Shown: positions 33,279 through 45,236, counted from the stretch's first letter. The stretch: 64,000 bases of DNA from Allolobophora icterica (GCA_963556255.1 OY744612.1:24737440-24801439), one strand, 5' to 3'. A program made the numbers and translations. The notes: generated from the letters alone by a model not told the origin.

Positions 33279-36109
33279 CGTTTCCTATTCGAATGGCTAC
33301 CTGGAATGCCCGTTCTCTCTCGCACAAATTCGCTTATGTAGCAGAAACTCTTCAGGAAAGACAACTCGACGTCTTAGCCGTTACGGAAAGCTGGCACCGT
33401 GGTTCTGATGACGTGCCTCTTCTTCGTGCTGCTCCGTCCGGTTTCTCCATCTACGACCGCCCCAGAGCCTCTCGTCCAGATGACAGCTCGGTTCGTGGTG
33501 GGGGTATCGCTGTCTACATCCGCTCTACACTTCGAACCTCCGTAATTCAACTTGATCCGGACATCACTTCATTCGAGGCGCTATGCCTTGCTATTTCTAC
33601 ATCCCATGGACCATCAACTCTTCTGGCTCTCTACAGACCTGGCTCTGCTCCTCTAACCGGAACGTTTTTTGATGAGTTTTCATCTGTTCTGGAGAGTCTA
33701 ATCACAAGAAACAGTCAGCTGGTTATTTTAGGTGACTTCAACATCCATCTAGAAGACTCCTCAGACCCATCTACTCTACGATTCCTTGATCTACTTGCTC
33801 AGTTTGGTCTCCGTCAGCATGTAAGTGAGCCTACTCATGTGCTCGGCGGTATCCTTGACCTGATCATCACGTCTGACGAAGTATCTGTCTGTGATCTACA
33901 CGTTCACCCGCCGACTTTGTCCGATCACCAGCTCGTTGAACTAACTCTTCCCTTCTTGCATCTGCAACCCATACATGCCATTCGTATGGTTCGTGGCTGG
34001 AAGACCTTCGACTATCAAGTATTCCGTGATGCTCTTCGCTGCTCAAAACTTGCTTCTGACTCCTCTTCACTGGATGTCTTGTCGGTGGCTGACCTGTTTA
34101 ACCTTTACTCCACCACCATGAACGAAATACTGGATAAATTATTACCTCAACGGAGGGTCAAAATGCGCATGCGACCCCTTGCTGTGTGGTTTGACAGCGA
34201 GTGCCGCCAGTATCGTCGACGTACACGCTGTCTTGAAAGACGCTACCGTCGCTCGAAAGATCCGGCCGACCACCTGACGTGGGTGACTCAACTCCGATCG
34301 CTCCATCGTCTATATCACCGCAAGGAGGCTGAATTTTGGGAGAGACTCGTCGCTCGAGATGAAAAGAACCCAAAACGTATCTGGTCTTCCATCTCGGGAC
34401 TCCTGGGCCGAGCCTCCCGTTCGTCTTCCTCTCCTGCGTTTTCGGCCAATGATTTCCTCAGAATGATGACAGAAAAGATTGCGGGCTTACGTGCTTCAAC
34501 CGCCGACTCGCCTCCACCTGAATTCACACGCACGGACTTCAAGTTTGGTGACTTTCGTCCCATCCTTGAAGCTGATCTTCGACGTGTTCTCAGCTCTTCA
34601 AACCAGAAATCTTGTGAACTGGACCCGCTTCCTCCGTTTATTCTTACTAATGTTTTGGATGATGTTGTCCCATTTTTGATATATTTGTTCAATAGGTCTC
34701 TAGCTGAGGGCCACCTCCCTCCATCTCAGAAGCAAGCTATTGTCTTCCCTACCCTTAAAAAACCTAATCTTGACTCACAAGTATGTTCTAACTATCGTCC
34801 TATTTCTAACCTTTCTTTTCTCTCTAAAACTCTTGAGAGACTTGTCTCGCTTCAACTTCTGCCCTATCTTGAACAGTCTGGACTCCTCCCTTCTAGTCAA
34901 TCAGGGTTTAGAGGTCACCATTCTACGGAAACTGCCCTCCTGTCCCTTCTCTCGGACATTTATACTGCCATTGACAGGTCTCATTTGACGCTTCTAGCGC
35001 TCTTTGATGTTTCCTCGGCTTTCGACATGGTTGACCATGAAATCCTACTTCGACGTCTTGAACTATCTTGTGGTCTCAGTGGTCTCCCTCTTCTTTGGTT
35101 CAAATCTTACCTCTCTGACCGTACTCAGAGGATTGTCCTTGGTGACTCCAGAACTGCCTGGGTTAGAGTTGAGTATGGTGTCCCACAGGGTTCTGTCCTT
35201 GGCCCCATTCTGTACTTACTCTACACAGCTGACATACCTTCTATATTTACTAAACACCTTACCTCTGGTCACCTTTATGCAGATGACGTTCAGATCTTTG
35301 TCCAAGGCCCATCCTCTCAGCAGATCTCCCTTGTTGGATCCATTCATTCCCTCTCACATGATCTCCACTCTTGGATGTCATCAAATCGACTTAACCTTAA
35401 CTCTTCTAAGACCCAACTGATCTGGTTTGGCACTAAACAGCAACTTTCTAAACTTGATATCCCACTTCTGTCGTCAATATACCCTGCTTTTTCATTTTCA
35501 TCCAGTGTTCGTGATTTGGGTGTCACCCTTGATAGTACCCTCTCGTTTTCTGAACACCTCTCCCACCTGACACGTTCCTGTTTCTATCATCTGAGGCGTT
35601 TGAGGGCTGTAAGAAGATCAGTTTCTCCTTCAGTGTTCACTACTATGGTCCATGCCTTCATTTGCTGCCGCATTGACTATTGCAATTCATTGTTTGCTGG
35701 GTTCCCTAAAGCGCGCCTTTCATCTCTGCAGTCTGTTCTGAATGCGGCTGCCAGGCTCATTGCCCGTTTTCCTCGCTTCTCTCACATAACTACCTTTATG
35801 ACTGATGTACTTCACTGGCTTCCTGTTGCTTCCCGCATCCAATACAAGGTTCTTCTCCTGGTCTCTAGGACTCAACTGGGAAAAGCTCCTAAATACCTCT
35901 GTGACCTAATGTGCAAACCTCTATCTGCTCTGTCTTCCCGCCCTCTTCGGTCTGCTGACCGCTTTGATCTGCTTGTCCCTCGCGCAAGGACTTCGATGGC
36001 TCAGCATCGTGCTTTTGCCATCCTTGGCCCTTCCCTTTGGAATGACCTGCCCCCTCTCTCCGTAGCAAGATATTGCTTGGGATCTCGCCTTCTTCTCTTC
36101 GCTGCCTAA
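33257..36109 (+). CDS. CR1/L2-type non-LTR retrotransposon ORF2 (endonuclease + reverse transcriptase)
   Basis: A 950-codon frame with no internal stop. It encodes an APE-like endonuclease followed by a reverse transcriptase. Endonuclease motifs are WNARS (just after the second Met, MATWNARS), TESWH, ILGDFNIH and LSDHQLVELTL. RT motifs are FDVSSAFDMVDH, GVPQGSVLGPILYLLY, the catalytic YADD at residues 674-677 and SSNRLNLNSSKTQ, followed by the CR1/L2-group C-terminal region ([55 protein letters not shown]). The last residues are out of frame: compared with relatives in this window, a one-base shift in a C/T run near 36050-36062 replaces a tail of the type RSKILLGISPSSLRCLKTF. No ORF1 or 5'UTR is seen, so the copy is probably 5'-truncated. 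It sits inside a larger DNA transposon (33085-37403). Confidence 0.88.
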   Translation: MGVPICASFPIRMATWNARSLSHKFAYVAETLQERQLDVLAVTESWHRGSDDVPLLRAAPSGFSIYDRPRASRPDDSSVRGGGIAVYIRSTLRTSVIQLDPDITSFEALCLAISTSHGPSTLLALYRPGSAPLTGTFFDEFSSVLESLITRNSQLVILGDFNIHLEDSSDPSTLRFLDLLAQFGLRQHVSEPTHVLGGILDLIITSDEVSVCDLHVHPPTLSDHQLVELTLPFLHLQPIHAIRMVRGWKTFDYQVFRDALRCSKLASDSSSLDVLSVADLFNLYSTTMNEILDKLLPQRRVKMRMRPLAVWFDSECRQYRRRTRCLERRYRRSKDPADHLTWVTQLRSLHRLYHRKEAEFWERLVARDEKNPKRIWSSISGLLGRASRSSSSPAFSANDFLRMMTEKIAGLRASTADSPPPEFTRTDFKFGDFRPILEADLRRVLSSSNQKSCELDPLPPFILTNVLDDVVPFLIYLFNRSLAEGHLPPSQKQAIVFPTLKKPNLDSQVCSNYRPISNLSFLSKTLERLVSLQLLPYLEQSGLLPSSQSGFRGHHSTETALLSLLSDIYTAIDRSHLTLLALFDVSSAFDMVDHEILLRRLELSCGLSGLPLLWFKSYLSDRTQRIVLGDSRTAWVRVEYGVPQGSVLGPILYLLYTADIPSIFTKHLTSGHLYADDVQIFVQGPSSQQISLVGSIHSLSHDLHSWMSSNRLNLNSSKTQLIWFGTKQQLSKLDIPLLSSIYPAFSFSSSVRDLGVTLDSTLSFSEHLSHLTRSCFYHLRRLRAVRRSVSPSVFTTMVHAFICCRIDYCNSLFAGFPKARLSSLQSVLNAAARLIARFPRFSHITTFMTDVLHWLPVASRIQYKVLLLVSRTQLGKAPKYLCDLMCKPLSALSSRPLRSADRFDLLVPRARTSMAQHRAFAILGPSLWNDLPPLSVARYCLGSRLLLFAA

Positions 36110-36132
36110 AGACCTTTCTTTTCCCTCGGGGC

Positions 36133-36213
36133 TGACACGCTGGGAGCGCCTCTGAATAGTCTATGCTGTGAGAGGCGCTTTATAAATAATCATATAAGAT
36201 AAGATAAGATAAG
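36133..36213 (+). repeat. 3' terminal hairpin and (ATAAG)n tail of the LINE
   Basis: Directly after the LINE frame lies GGGAGCGCCTCTGA ... GAGAGGCGCT, an inverted repeat with a short A/T-rich loop, then TTATAAATA and several copies of ATAAG. Truncated relatives elsewhere in the window end with the same hairpin and their own short tandem tail. CR1/L2-group LINEs are known to end in short tandem repeats and to be recognised through a 3' structure, so this is the likely recognition site for the reverse transcriptase. Confidence 0.8.
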
Positions 36214-36419
36214 ACCGTTATATGATTATAATGGCGCCCAATTAATCTATATTTGGCGCCATTTATGCTTAATGCGGAATAATAATAATGCTGATGATGC
36301 TGATATAGCATTAATGACAATAAATATAATAATAATGACAATAAGCGTAATAATAAATATAATAACAATAAAAGCAACAATTATATAATAATGAAAATGT
36401 AATAATTTAAAATCACTAA

Positions 36420-37080
36420 CAATGGACGTGTTTCATTATAGAAGAGACGTGTGTCGATCATAATTGAAGTGACGTCACAAAGGTCTTTAGCCTATTCTCT
36501 AAATCTAAAATTATTAGTTATAGGCCTAGATGTGTTCCACAATCGAAATGACGTACTTAACAAATGATAGTCTTTTATTTTCTAACTTTGACTTTAATAA
36601 CAATAGGCTTTTTCATAATTTAAGTAACGTAACCAAGGCCTTTAGGCCTATTCTCTATATCTGAGATTAAAAATAATAGACGTCTTAGCAATTGTAATAA
36701 CGTAGGGCATAACTATAAACCTCTATTGTCTAAATTTAAACTTAATAACAGTAGACTGTGTCATAGCTGACGTGACGTAACAAAGGCCTTTATTCTCTGA
36801 ATGTAAACTTATAATAACAATACATAATTGAAGTGACGTAACAAATGCCTTTATTCTCTAAATCTAAAAATTACTAAATAATGTGTTTCATAATTGAAGT
36901 GACATAACAACGGGCCTTTGGTTTTAAAATAAAAACTGATAGGCCTACAATAGACGTATTTCATAATAAAAGTGATGTATAAGTGACGTATTCTTAAAAT
37001 TTAAATTTTTTAATAAAAAACGTGTTTCATAGTGTTTCATAATTTAAATGACGTAACAATCGGCCTATATTGTACCGTCA
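36420..37080. repeat. Degenerate tandem array (about 70-bp unit) carrying TGACGTAACAAA
   Basis: About eight or nine diverged units each contain a form of TTTCATAATTGAAGTGACGT plus AACAAAGGCCTTTA and a TATTCTCTAAATCTAAA stretch. Motif positions include 36470, 36549, 36624, 36773, 36834 and 37049. The array lies in the right arm of the composite transposon and has no coding potential. Confidence 0.7.
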
Positions 37081-37449
37081 GGTAGTAAGTGTTTAAATAA
37101 TCAAGTAAAATTAGGTTTTACTAGCATTTCTGGCTGATTTTTTAGATGAATCTGTCTGAGAATGGAAACTCCAGTAGGGACCCACATACCGGTACGTGCG
37201 AAAATTGTGTATTTGTGTATATTAAGTGAGTAATTTCGAATAATTTGTTCCCAGTTCTTTTTAGTCATTTTTATTATTAGACTTAACAAATAACAACAAT
37301 TATAAAATATTCAAAAAAAATTTATTTTGCATGTGTGGGGGCCCCTCAAGTGTGGGGGCCCCTGTTCGGCCGAACATGTTGAACATGCCTTAATCCGCCT
37401 CTGCTCCATATCATCATCCTACCTCACTTAATTTCCCGTCCCTCAGTTA

Positions 37450-37560
37450 CTCGGCGCTCGTGAATAGGCTGGTGCCCTGCGCTTGGCCTTCGAGTGGCGC
37501 TTTAGAAGTTTGGAGGTTACGATTACGAACTCATCCCGCAACCGATCCTTATAATTATAT
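37450..37560 (+). repeat. Dispersed 3' end GCGCTTGGCCTTCGAGTGGC
   Basis: The stretch GAATAGGCTGGTGCCCTGCG, followed by CTTGGCCTTCGAGTGGCGCT and TTAGAAGTTTGGAGG, recurs inverted at 3790-3900 and partly at 40145-40200. These are probably 3' ends of another retroelement family. Confidence 0.5.
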
Positions 37561-38310
37561 AGGCCTACTACGCTGCACATCGACTCTGAAACGATCTCCT
37601 CTTAAATGTGCACATTTTCCGTTCCTCCACCAGCCTCAATTGCCGCTCACCAAACGTCTTCTGCCTCTATAGTTCCTCTATAGATCACCTCTCTGGATTT
37701 CTGTCTCTAGTTCCTATCATCTGTCTATAGTTCCTCTATTAATGCACTTCAAAGAAGCGTTTTCCTCGTATGATGTAAAAAGGCCACGAAACGATAGCCA
37801 GGCAAACATTTACAGCGATCGAGTGAAGAAGAAAGCTTCGGTAGGCCTACGTCAGTGCATGTAAGAAGAACTCAGCAGTAGGCCCTAGCCTATTATACTT
37901 TTTCGCAACCTATAACCTATTTCAAACAACAACAGATCGATTAACGGCTGTCTACTGCTGTGAGTTAAGGACACGTTCGCTGTTCCACCCTGACCTATTC
38001 AAACGAAGATCTGTAGGCTACTATACACACCCAGTGTTACAGGCTGACATTATGGCCATGGCATTAGGCGTTACAGGCTGGCATTCGATCGTTATCTTCA
38101 ATCTATGCTGACTCCAAAGACTTGTCTCTACTCGACTTTCTCAAAATGACTATAGGACGTATAGGCCTATATATAGGTCCTATTGCTTTGATAGGGATGA
38201 ACAGCTCTCGGCAAGCCCACGATTTCTTTACTGGTTCTTTGTTGTGGCCTATACGAATCTCCACTAAAACCCATCTTACCTTGAACTCATTTCCTCCATA
38301 GTCTGTTTCC

Positions 38311-38811
38311 AGTGACGGCGATCTTGTCTGAGAGGTGGGGGGGGGGACAAAGTCGGCCTTGGTCTGGTTCATGACCATCTTTTAGGAATTTATCCCGAAA
38401 TTTTTTTTTTACCAGACATTCTACGAAAAGTTCAACATTTTTTCGCCAATTTTTGTAGTCATTCACCTCTTTTACAACTTCTTAAACATCTCCACATACA
38501 TTGTCATTCTTGTACTTTTTCTTTTTTCTTCTCCCTAAACAAATTCCTAAACAAATTCTATGGCTTTTCTACTTTTCTTAGGAATTTCTTCTTACTTTCT
38601 CAGAATTTTCGGGGGGACACTTCTCCTCAAAATTTATATTTTTCCCTCATCTGGTAAAAAAGCCTGTGAAAACCCTCACACACAATTACATTTCATCGCC
38701 TTTTTTGGTCTTTCTTCAAAATTTGGGGGTCACATGTATGGCGTCCCCCCACTCCTAAAGGTGGGGGTCCTGTCCCCGCGACCCCCCCCCCCCCTAGATC
38801 GCCGTCCATGG
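38311..38811. mobile_element. hAT-like MITE with 8-bp TSD
   Basis: The inverted ends share GACGGCGATCT. The perfect 8-bp duplication CTGTTTCC lies at 38303-38310 and 38812-38819. G-run and C-run tracts lie just inside the two ends. No coding sequence. Confidence 0.75.
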
Positions 38812-38829
38812 CTGTTTCCGTTTCTTCTC

Positions 38830-39840
38830 TGATTCCCTTCGTGGCTTTCGACTGGATTCAGCCTGGAGTTTGGCTTGCACAACGATTTTGTTTATAGCGA
38901 CCATCTAGGCTACTGATGCTTTGAGCACAGTGGCTCTGTATACTATCGAGTTTTTAGATTAGATTCATGGATCTACAATAATGTTACATTGCTGAAAAAT
39001 TCCTTATAAATATACGCTTCCATTAAAGCTGTATAATGTCTCTACCCCAACGAATGAACCTCTTTAAATGGACCTGATTTGCGGATTAGTTTTGGTGAGC
39101 CAGCGTTATGCATTGTGCTTCAAACGCAATAACACAAGTTAGTAATTAACAATAATTAATCAATTACACTACTCAATAGTATAATACAAGTCGCTTAATA
39201 TTCGAGTTTATTGTGACATATTTATATGACGCCATTATGACGCAATCTCAATTTACTGTGACGTCATCTTGAAAATAGTTAAATTTAGCGTTTCTCATTG
39301 CAGGTTGCCATAGCGCGTCAAACATTCGACCGAGTCGTACAAGAATTTTATGGAATTTTTAATTCGATATTATAATTAATCAACGATTTCTTTCGAATTT
39401 CTTCGGCGACGAATGACAATTATTTCGAATGTTTTTATGCGATGATTATCGAAGACAGTTGAAGAGGCGATACGACGAAAAGTTCGTTATTCACAGCAAA
39501 TTTTGATTGTTCATCAGAGTTCTTGAAAATTTTGGATCTAACATTTCTGAAAGGCCTAGGTGAGCGTTTGTTCTGCTGGAACCAATAGATATAAGGAGAA
39601 TTTAAGGGACCTCGCAGGCGACTTGAACAGGCTTACGATGAATTTAAACAGGAAAGAGTTAATCGTAGGCTAGCTTCAATCTTTGGGTTACTAAGTTTTG
39701 CTCCTAGCTAGGCCTAGATCATGAAGCCTGGCATTTCTTTAGAAGTCTGGCAGGCTTACATATAGGCCTAAAGTTAGGTAAAATCGGGTAATGCTAGGTG
39801 AGATAGTAGAGGTGTAGAGATGTAGAGGTGAGGACATGCG
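38830..39840. other. Unassigned intergenic DNA
   Basis: No frame with protein similarity was seen. It contains CRE-like words (TGACGCCATTATGACGC and TGACGTCA near 39228-39270), otherwise unique A/T-rich sequence. Confidence 0.5.
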
Positions 39841-39904
39841 ACTCTAGTAAATGTAAATGTACGCGATTTTCTATAGCGACCGTACATGGCCTCGACGGTC
39901 GACC

Positions 39905-40142
39905 TTGCTTATTTTTCAATTAATTGATCGGGTGAGATCCTTCACCACCGCTACCCGTTTGAATGGGTGCCACCGTGCCACGCCATTTAAGGTCCCCGTG
40001 TTGGGACCGTGCTAGCCCGAGATTTAAATCTCTGAAATAAGCCACCTTCGGGAAGCGAACCGCGGCCCGCTTGCTCTCTAACACAGAGGCGCATGAGATG
40101 CAGCCTACGCTTTTACCGATGTAGCTAACTGGGCCAGTAGTA
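39905..40142 (-). mobile_element. tRNA-derived SINE (family B)
   Basis: The minus strand begins ACTGGCCCAGTTAGCTACAT with an A-box-like head. It has a B-box GCGGTTCGCTTCCCG (near 40054-40040), then CAGAGATTTAAATCTCGGGC and GGGGACCTTAAATGGCGTGG, and ends GATCTCACCCGATCAATTAA. A 5'-truncated relative is at 24060-24250 on the plus strand. Confidence 0.75.
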
Positions 40143-40550
40143 AACTCCAAACTTAATTTCTAAAGCGCCACTCGATAGTCATCGCGAGATAAGTCATGAC
40201 AAAGTGCAGAACGGCCAATTAAGGTCGAGGTCAGCTAGTTTTAATCTTTGAATGGCGCTTAATGAAAGAACGAATGGGAGTGTAACCATAAACTGTACAA
40301 CCTTGAATCTAGCTCTGGATCCCTCAGAGTCATTAATTTTTTGGTCTTTCTTGTAGGTCTAGATTTCAACGCAAGACGCAGACACTGTGTAGATTTGGAG
40401 GGCTGTTCTTCAGCTGTCTTCCATCAACCACGCCTACTATTCCGCAACAGACAGGATGTGAAATGTTCTCAAACTGTCATCAGTCGCACGTGTTTAGGTC
40501 TGTTAGTTATTCACTTTTAGCTCACTTGTATCATTATTTAGACTCTAGAC

Positions 40551-40897
40551 CAGAGGTGGCGAACCTTTTTTAAGGTGCGTGCCATAAATGCTGCTAAATC
40601 ATTTTAAACAATACTTCGCGTGCCCCTCGGAATATTGCACAATAATATATGATTATCTTTCTCATATAGGTTTTATAGTTATCAAAGTGTAACAAAAAAT
40701 AAATTAAAGACGTTATTTTTAAGATTGTTTTTGAATGGTGTTAAAATAACGTCATTAAAAAAAGAAAATGTGGATTCCTATACAGAGATTTTGTATTTCT
40801 AGTTTGATAATTTTGGGGGACGCTCTGAATTCCGCGTGCCCAAAAAATTTGAACGCGTGCCACTCTGGGCACGCGTGCCTTAGGTTCGCCATCCCTG
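40551..40897. mobile_element. hAT-type MITE
   Basis: The terminal inverted repeat is CAGAGGTGGCGAACCT / CAGGGATGGCGAACCT. The flanks CTCTAGAC (40543-40550) and CTCTAGGC (40898-40905) match at 7 of 8 positions. The subterminal words GTGCGTGCC and GCACGCGTGCC recur. Confidence 0.85.
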
Positions 40898-40917
40898 CTC
40901 TAGGCGCTTAATAAGGC

Positions 40918-41070
40918 AACCCGAGTCCTGCCAACGACTCGAGTCCGACTCGAGACAGATTTTCTGCAGACTCGGAATTGGACTGTCATGACTCGGACTT
41001 GGACTCGGACTCAAAGCCCCTTGACTCGAATTTGACTCGCAGACTCGGTTTCTGAGTCACAATTTCACTG
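40918..41070. repeat. GACTCG-rich degenerate repeat
   Basis: Many copies of GACTCG(G/A) occur over about 150 bp, as in the subterminal arrays of the hAT-like elements here. No partner end or target duplication was found, so it may be a solo end. Confidence 0.4.
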
Positions 41071-41353
41071 TATTTCCACGACTACAGTCACTACAAGAGC
41101 TTCCTGATATCTGTCAGTGCGATGCGGACCAACAGGGCTTGTCCTCAGAAAAAGACTTGTAGGCTATTTTTCTTTCATTTCATGTTACTATTTATAAATC
41201 TGTCGTAACGTGTAGTAATAACCTTCGTTATTTCACTGTGTTTCGATAGGTGCCTGGATTTTCTGGCGACGAGTTTTCTGCCTGAGGTGCGATGGGAGGG
41301 CGATGGGATGGATTCAGGTGCATGTAACGGTTGCACTATGGCTCTGTGTTGTC

Positions 41354-41596
<243 letters not shown>

Positions 41597-42291
41597 GGCA
41601 GTTGTTTGTGTGTTTGTTTTTGTATTTGTATTTGTATTTTTTTAGTAGTAGCACCTGCTGGGCCTCTGGCGTGGCTTAAAATCTCGTAAGCTCAATAAGG
41701 CAGTGGGGCCTCTGGCGTGGCTTGAAATCCCGTAAGCCCATAGTTTGTCGGTAGCTTTGTGTTGTTTATTTTGTCGTTGTCCTGTAATGAGCCAAGGGAT
41801 AAGAAGGAGGATGACAGCTAGAAGACTAGACTAGAAGGAAAAGTGGCGGAGGTGCAATTGAGGCAGGACAACCACAGTCCGATGCAAATTCTACATGTAT
41901 AGAAACGACAAAGATCGCCCGAAGGTTAAACTCGACATACAGAATATCGGTTAGTTTTAATTTATGCAAGAGCTGATGATATCAGATGCTATATCATGCT
42001 AATTATTATAATTCTAGTCTAGTAGGCCTACACTGATAATCTGATATGCATGGACTGTAAGGACTCATAATGAAATAATCACTCTGTCTGTCCGTCTGTC
42101 TGTCTGTCTGTCTGTGATTCGAGTATTGGAGCCTATAGCACGCTAATCTAATACTGTTCATTCATTCATTCTCTGTTTCTATACATATCTCCATCTCTGT
42201 CTATCTCCATCTCTGTCTGCCTATCTCTCTGTCTCTCTGTCTCTCTCTGTCTCTATCTCTCTCTATGCGTATATAATACACATGTAAGGCT

Positions 42292-43557
42292 TAGTCCCCG
42301 GCGCCGCCGCCATCCGCCGCCGCCATCCGCCGCCGCCGCCGCCGCTTAGCCCTCAAGTCGAAACCAGTCGTTAAGCTATCGACTGCTAGCGACTTCGTTC
42401 ACTTAATATTTTGCTTGTTTTAATCGCGATTTCCAAGTTTCGATTTGACGAAGACATCAGCAGCAGGACATGATCAACACTTACAATACAATATTCATAC
42501 AATACAATATTCGTTTGTTGAGGAAAACAATAGCTGACAAGCCGCAACTTGGTACATTATAAGAGAAAGAGGTTGCTCTATTAGTAAGAGTTCCTATAGA
42601 GAATACAGGGAATATATTTGTTGTCTTTTTCTGTCAAGTGAATTTATGCATTCTATTACGAAGATGGTGTTGATGATTACGAAGAGGGGGAATAAGCAGG
42701 GTGAAAATTGTCGGAGGGGTTGTGGGTTCAACCCCTAGTCTTTCTTAGGACCCCACAGTCTTCATTGCACACCCTAGGGGGTTGTTTCCAACCCCATAGT
42801 TGTACTGGTGTGATTTAGCATTTTTTTATTCTAAATATCTGACAAAGTGAAGAAATTTTCACGTTGTATGATGTATGCATTTTGAATTTTCTCAAGAAAG
42901 GAATTGATTTTGATTTGAGTTTGACTTGCAAAACTGCTAGCGTTGAAATGTGATGCTTTCAAATTTCGCTGACATCAGTTTGCACAATACGAATAAATTG
43001 TTCAACTCCACGTGGATCAAAGTCTAACCCCCAGTCTTTTTCTACAATTCTCACACTGGGAATAAGTGCTGGGGTACATAATTCTCGTTCTCTGCTAAAA
43101 TGCCTGGAAGAGGCACGCATCAGCAGTTTCGGCCAACTGTTTCGGATACTGCTATAAATCCTCCTCGCTTCATTCGATTTATCAAGCGCTCAGTTTCACA
43201 TGAGCATTAATTTTCACAGTTATCGGTCCGTCCCCTGTCAGCATGCCCACATGGAGCGGAGCCCATAGTCCCACATTGGAGCCGTATAGAGCTGATATGA
43301 GTTCCATCTAATGCCCATGGAGATGATAGCACGCTCAGTACAGTGTGCGGTAAAATGCATTATATTGTTAGGCAATCAGGTATGTCCTATATACAATACA
43401 TACTTGATTACATGAGAAGTCGATAGCAAGTCGCTAAGTCAGTCGATAAGTCTAAGCTACTTAGTCAGTCGACAAGCTTGCGACTTAGTCGACTGAGTCG
43501 CTAAGTCAGTCGCTAACTCATCAAGTCAGTCGGTAACTCCTTAGCGACTGACTCCTG
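42292..43557 (+). mobile_element. AGTCG family element, copy 2 (without nested MITE)
   Basis: Homologous to 19174-20693 throughout. The left end has an expanded CCGCCG run (42298-42350). At about 42445 it has the unoccupied target of the nested hAT MITE (CGATTTGACGAAGACATC). The right end is the AGTCGCTAAGTC array. Confidence 0.72.
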
Positions 43558-44228
43558 GCACTAGTAAGGCTGACACGTGTAACCGATCGAGGTAACTGGT
43601 CAATATAGCTAGGCTATACGAGACGGTCGTTCGATTGGTCGGCAGTCCGGTTAGTACAGTTCGGTAGAGAAGTGAGGGGAGAGGGAGAAACAGGGAGGAA
43701 CAGAGGCTTTTCCCCAGATGGCACATGTTTTGCCAAACTAGAGCGCAGATGTTCTACGCATAATAGGTTAGTTTGCAACATCCAAAGAGTGTGTCATTCG
43801 ACTAACTTCTAAACCTCTTTACAGTGTTCTGCAAAGAAACGAAGATGTTGAAGATATGTACCTTCAACCAACCGAGATGTGAATGGCTCGTTGCTGCCGA
43901 CTTCATTTTCTCAATATCGGCATATGTGAAAGTTGCTTCAACCAAACAATGGGACAGTTTTATTCGACCTGTTCGGCCTAAAGATACAATGTGATGTGCA
44001 AACGAAAACAAATAATATTCGGTTGTGATGATTTATTCTTGAATAAAACTAAATGATCTTTGAGAAATTGACTCAGGTGTGGATGATCTTTAATGCTGTG
44101 TCGTTGTTTTCAAAGAGACTGAGTACAAACCAAAAGCGCTGAGTTTTTGGTACATTTTCTACCTGGTTGAAAATAGACTGAAAGCTGTGGATAAGAGCGA
44201 TCACTGAAGATTTGTCATTCGTCCAATC

Positions 44229-45236
44229 TATACCCCGTGATCGATCGAGTCAGTCGATCAAGTCGATCGAAACTCGGCCAAGTCGAGTCGGTCGAAAAAT
44301 CGTCGACTCGATCGACTTGCAAGTCGAGTCGATCATATGTTTCGACAAGTCGAGTCGATCGTTGTTTCCTCGACTCGACTCGACTATGAAATATTTTCTT
44401 ACTATTTTATTGCGGCTACTTCACAAAATGACCCACATGATGTGATGACGTAATGTTTAGTAAACGCACAACTACCGTATTAACCTGATTTGAAGTTCAG
44501 TGCAAATTATGAGCCTTTTGGTGGTTCGTATAGGCTAGTGGACGCTACAGATACTTTTTTCACAGTTTAACGGTGAAAATGGAAAGATTACGATGCTTTA
44601 AAATGCGCAAGTTCCAGGAAAGTTCAGCTCTGTAGTCATTTAATTATTATAACGACGATCTCAAAAGTTCGAATGTCTGTATGTTAGGACGGGACTGAAT
44701 GCTTCGATTTTGGCCAAGAACAGTGGCTCAGAAAGTGTTTAAAAGTTGCGTGAGCTAACCTCAGCCAAGTAGGCTACAGACCTAAGATGGATAGAATCAT
44801 ACATTATAGGCCTATCCAATATAACCAATAAGAATATTTATTATATCATTTCTTACACTCAGTGGAAAAATTTATTATACATGGCCTACATATTCATGAA
44901 ATGAAACGCGTCTATGGCACAATAAGTCTATAGCTACTTTAGCAAGCATCAAATACAAAGCGCCAGCCAAAAGTTGTGTGAGCAATCACTGAGCATGCTT
45001 CTGCCTCGGCGCTACAGAGCCAAAACTTGTGTGCGCATTGGCACCTTTGGCGCCAAGGCTCCCTGGCCCATGGCCAAGAGATACAGTCCAAGTCGACAAA
45101 GTCGACCAAGTCGATCGTTTATTTGCCAAGTCGATCGAGTCGACGAGAGGTCGACTAGTCGACAAAGTCGATCGAGTCGATCGTCGGCCGAGCCAAGTCG
45201 ATCGTAGCAGTTCGACTCGATCGATCACGGGGTATA
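44229..45236. mobile_element. hAT-like element with CGATCGA arrays and perfect TIR
   Basis: The terminal inverted repeat is TATACCCCGTGATCGATCGA (perfect for at least 20 bp). The 8-bp duplication GTCCAATC is perfect (44221-44228 and 45237-45244). About 150 bp at each end are arrays of AAGTCGATCGAGTCG words. The interior has no intact frame. The TAT start is unusual for hAT, though the 8-bp duplication fits. Confidence 0.82.

Larger units (their letters stand above)
33085..37403. mobile_element. Composite hAT-like DNA transposon, hosting a LINE
   Basis: The left end CAGGGCCGGATTAA and the right end TTAATCCGCCTCTG form imperfect terminal inverted repeats. They are flanked by CTCCGTAT (33077-33084) and CTCCATAT (37404-37411), a 7/8 match to an 8-bp target duplication. 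The left arm is only about 140 bp before other insertions. The right arm contains G/C-run copies (TGTGGGGGCCCC) resembling the left end and an array of about 70-bp units (36420-37080). No transposase frame is visible, so it is non-autonomous and was later invaded by the LINE. Confidence 0.65.
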
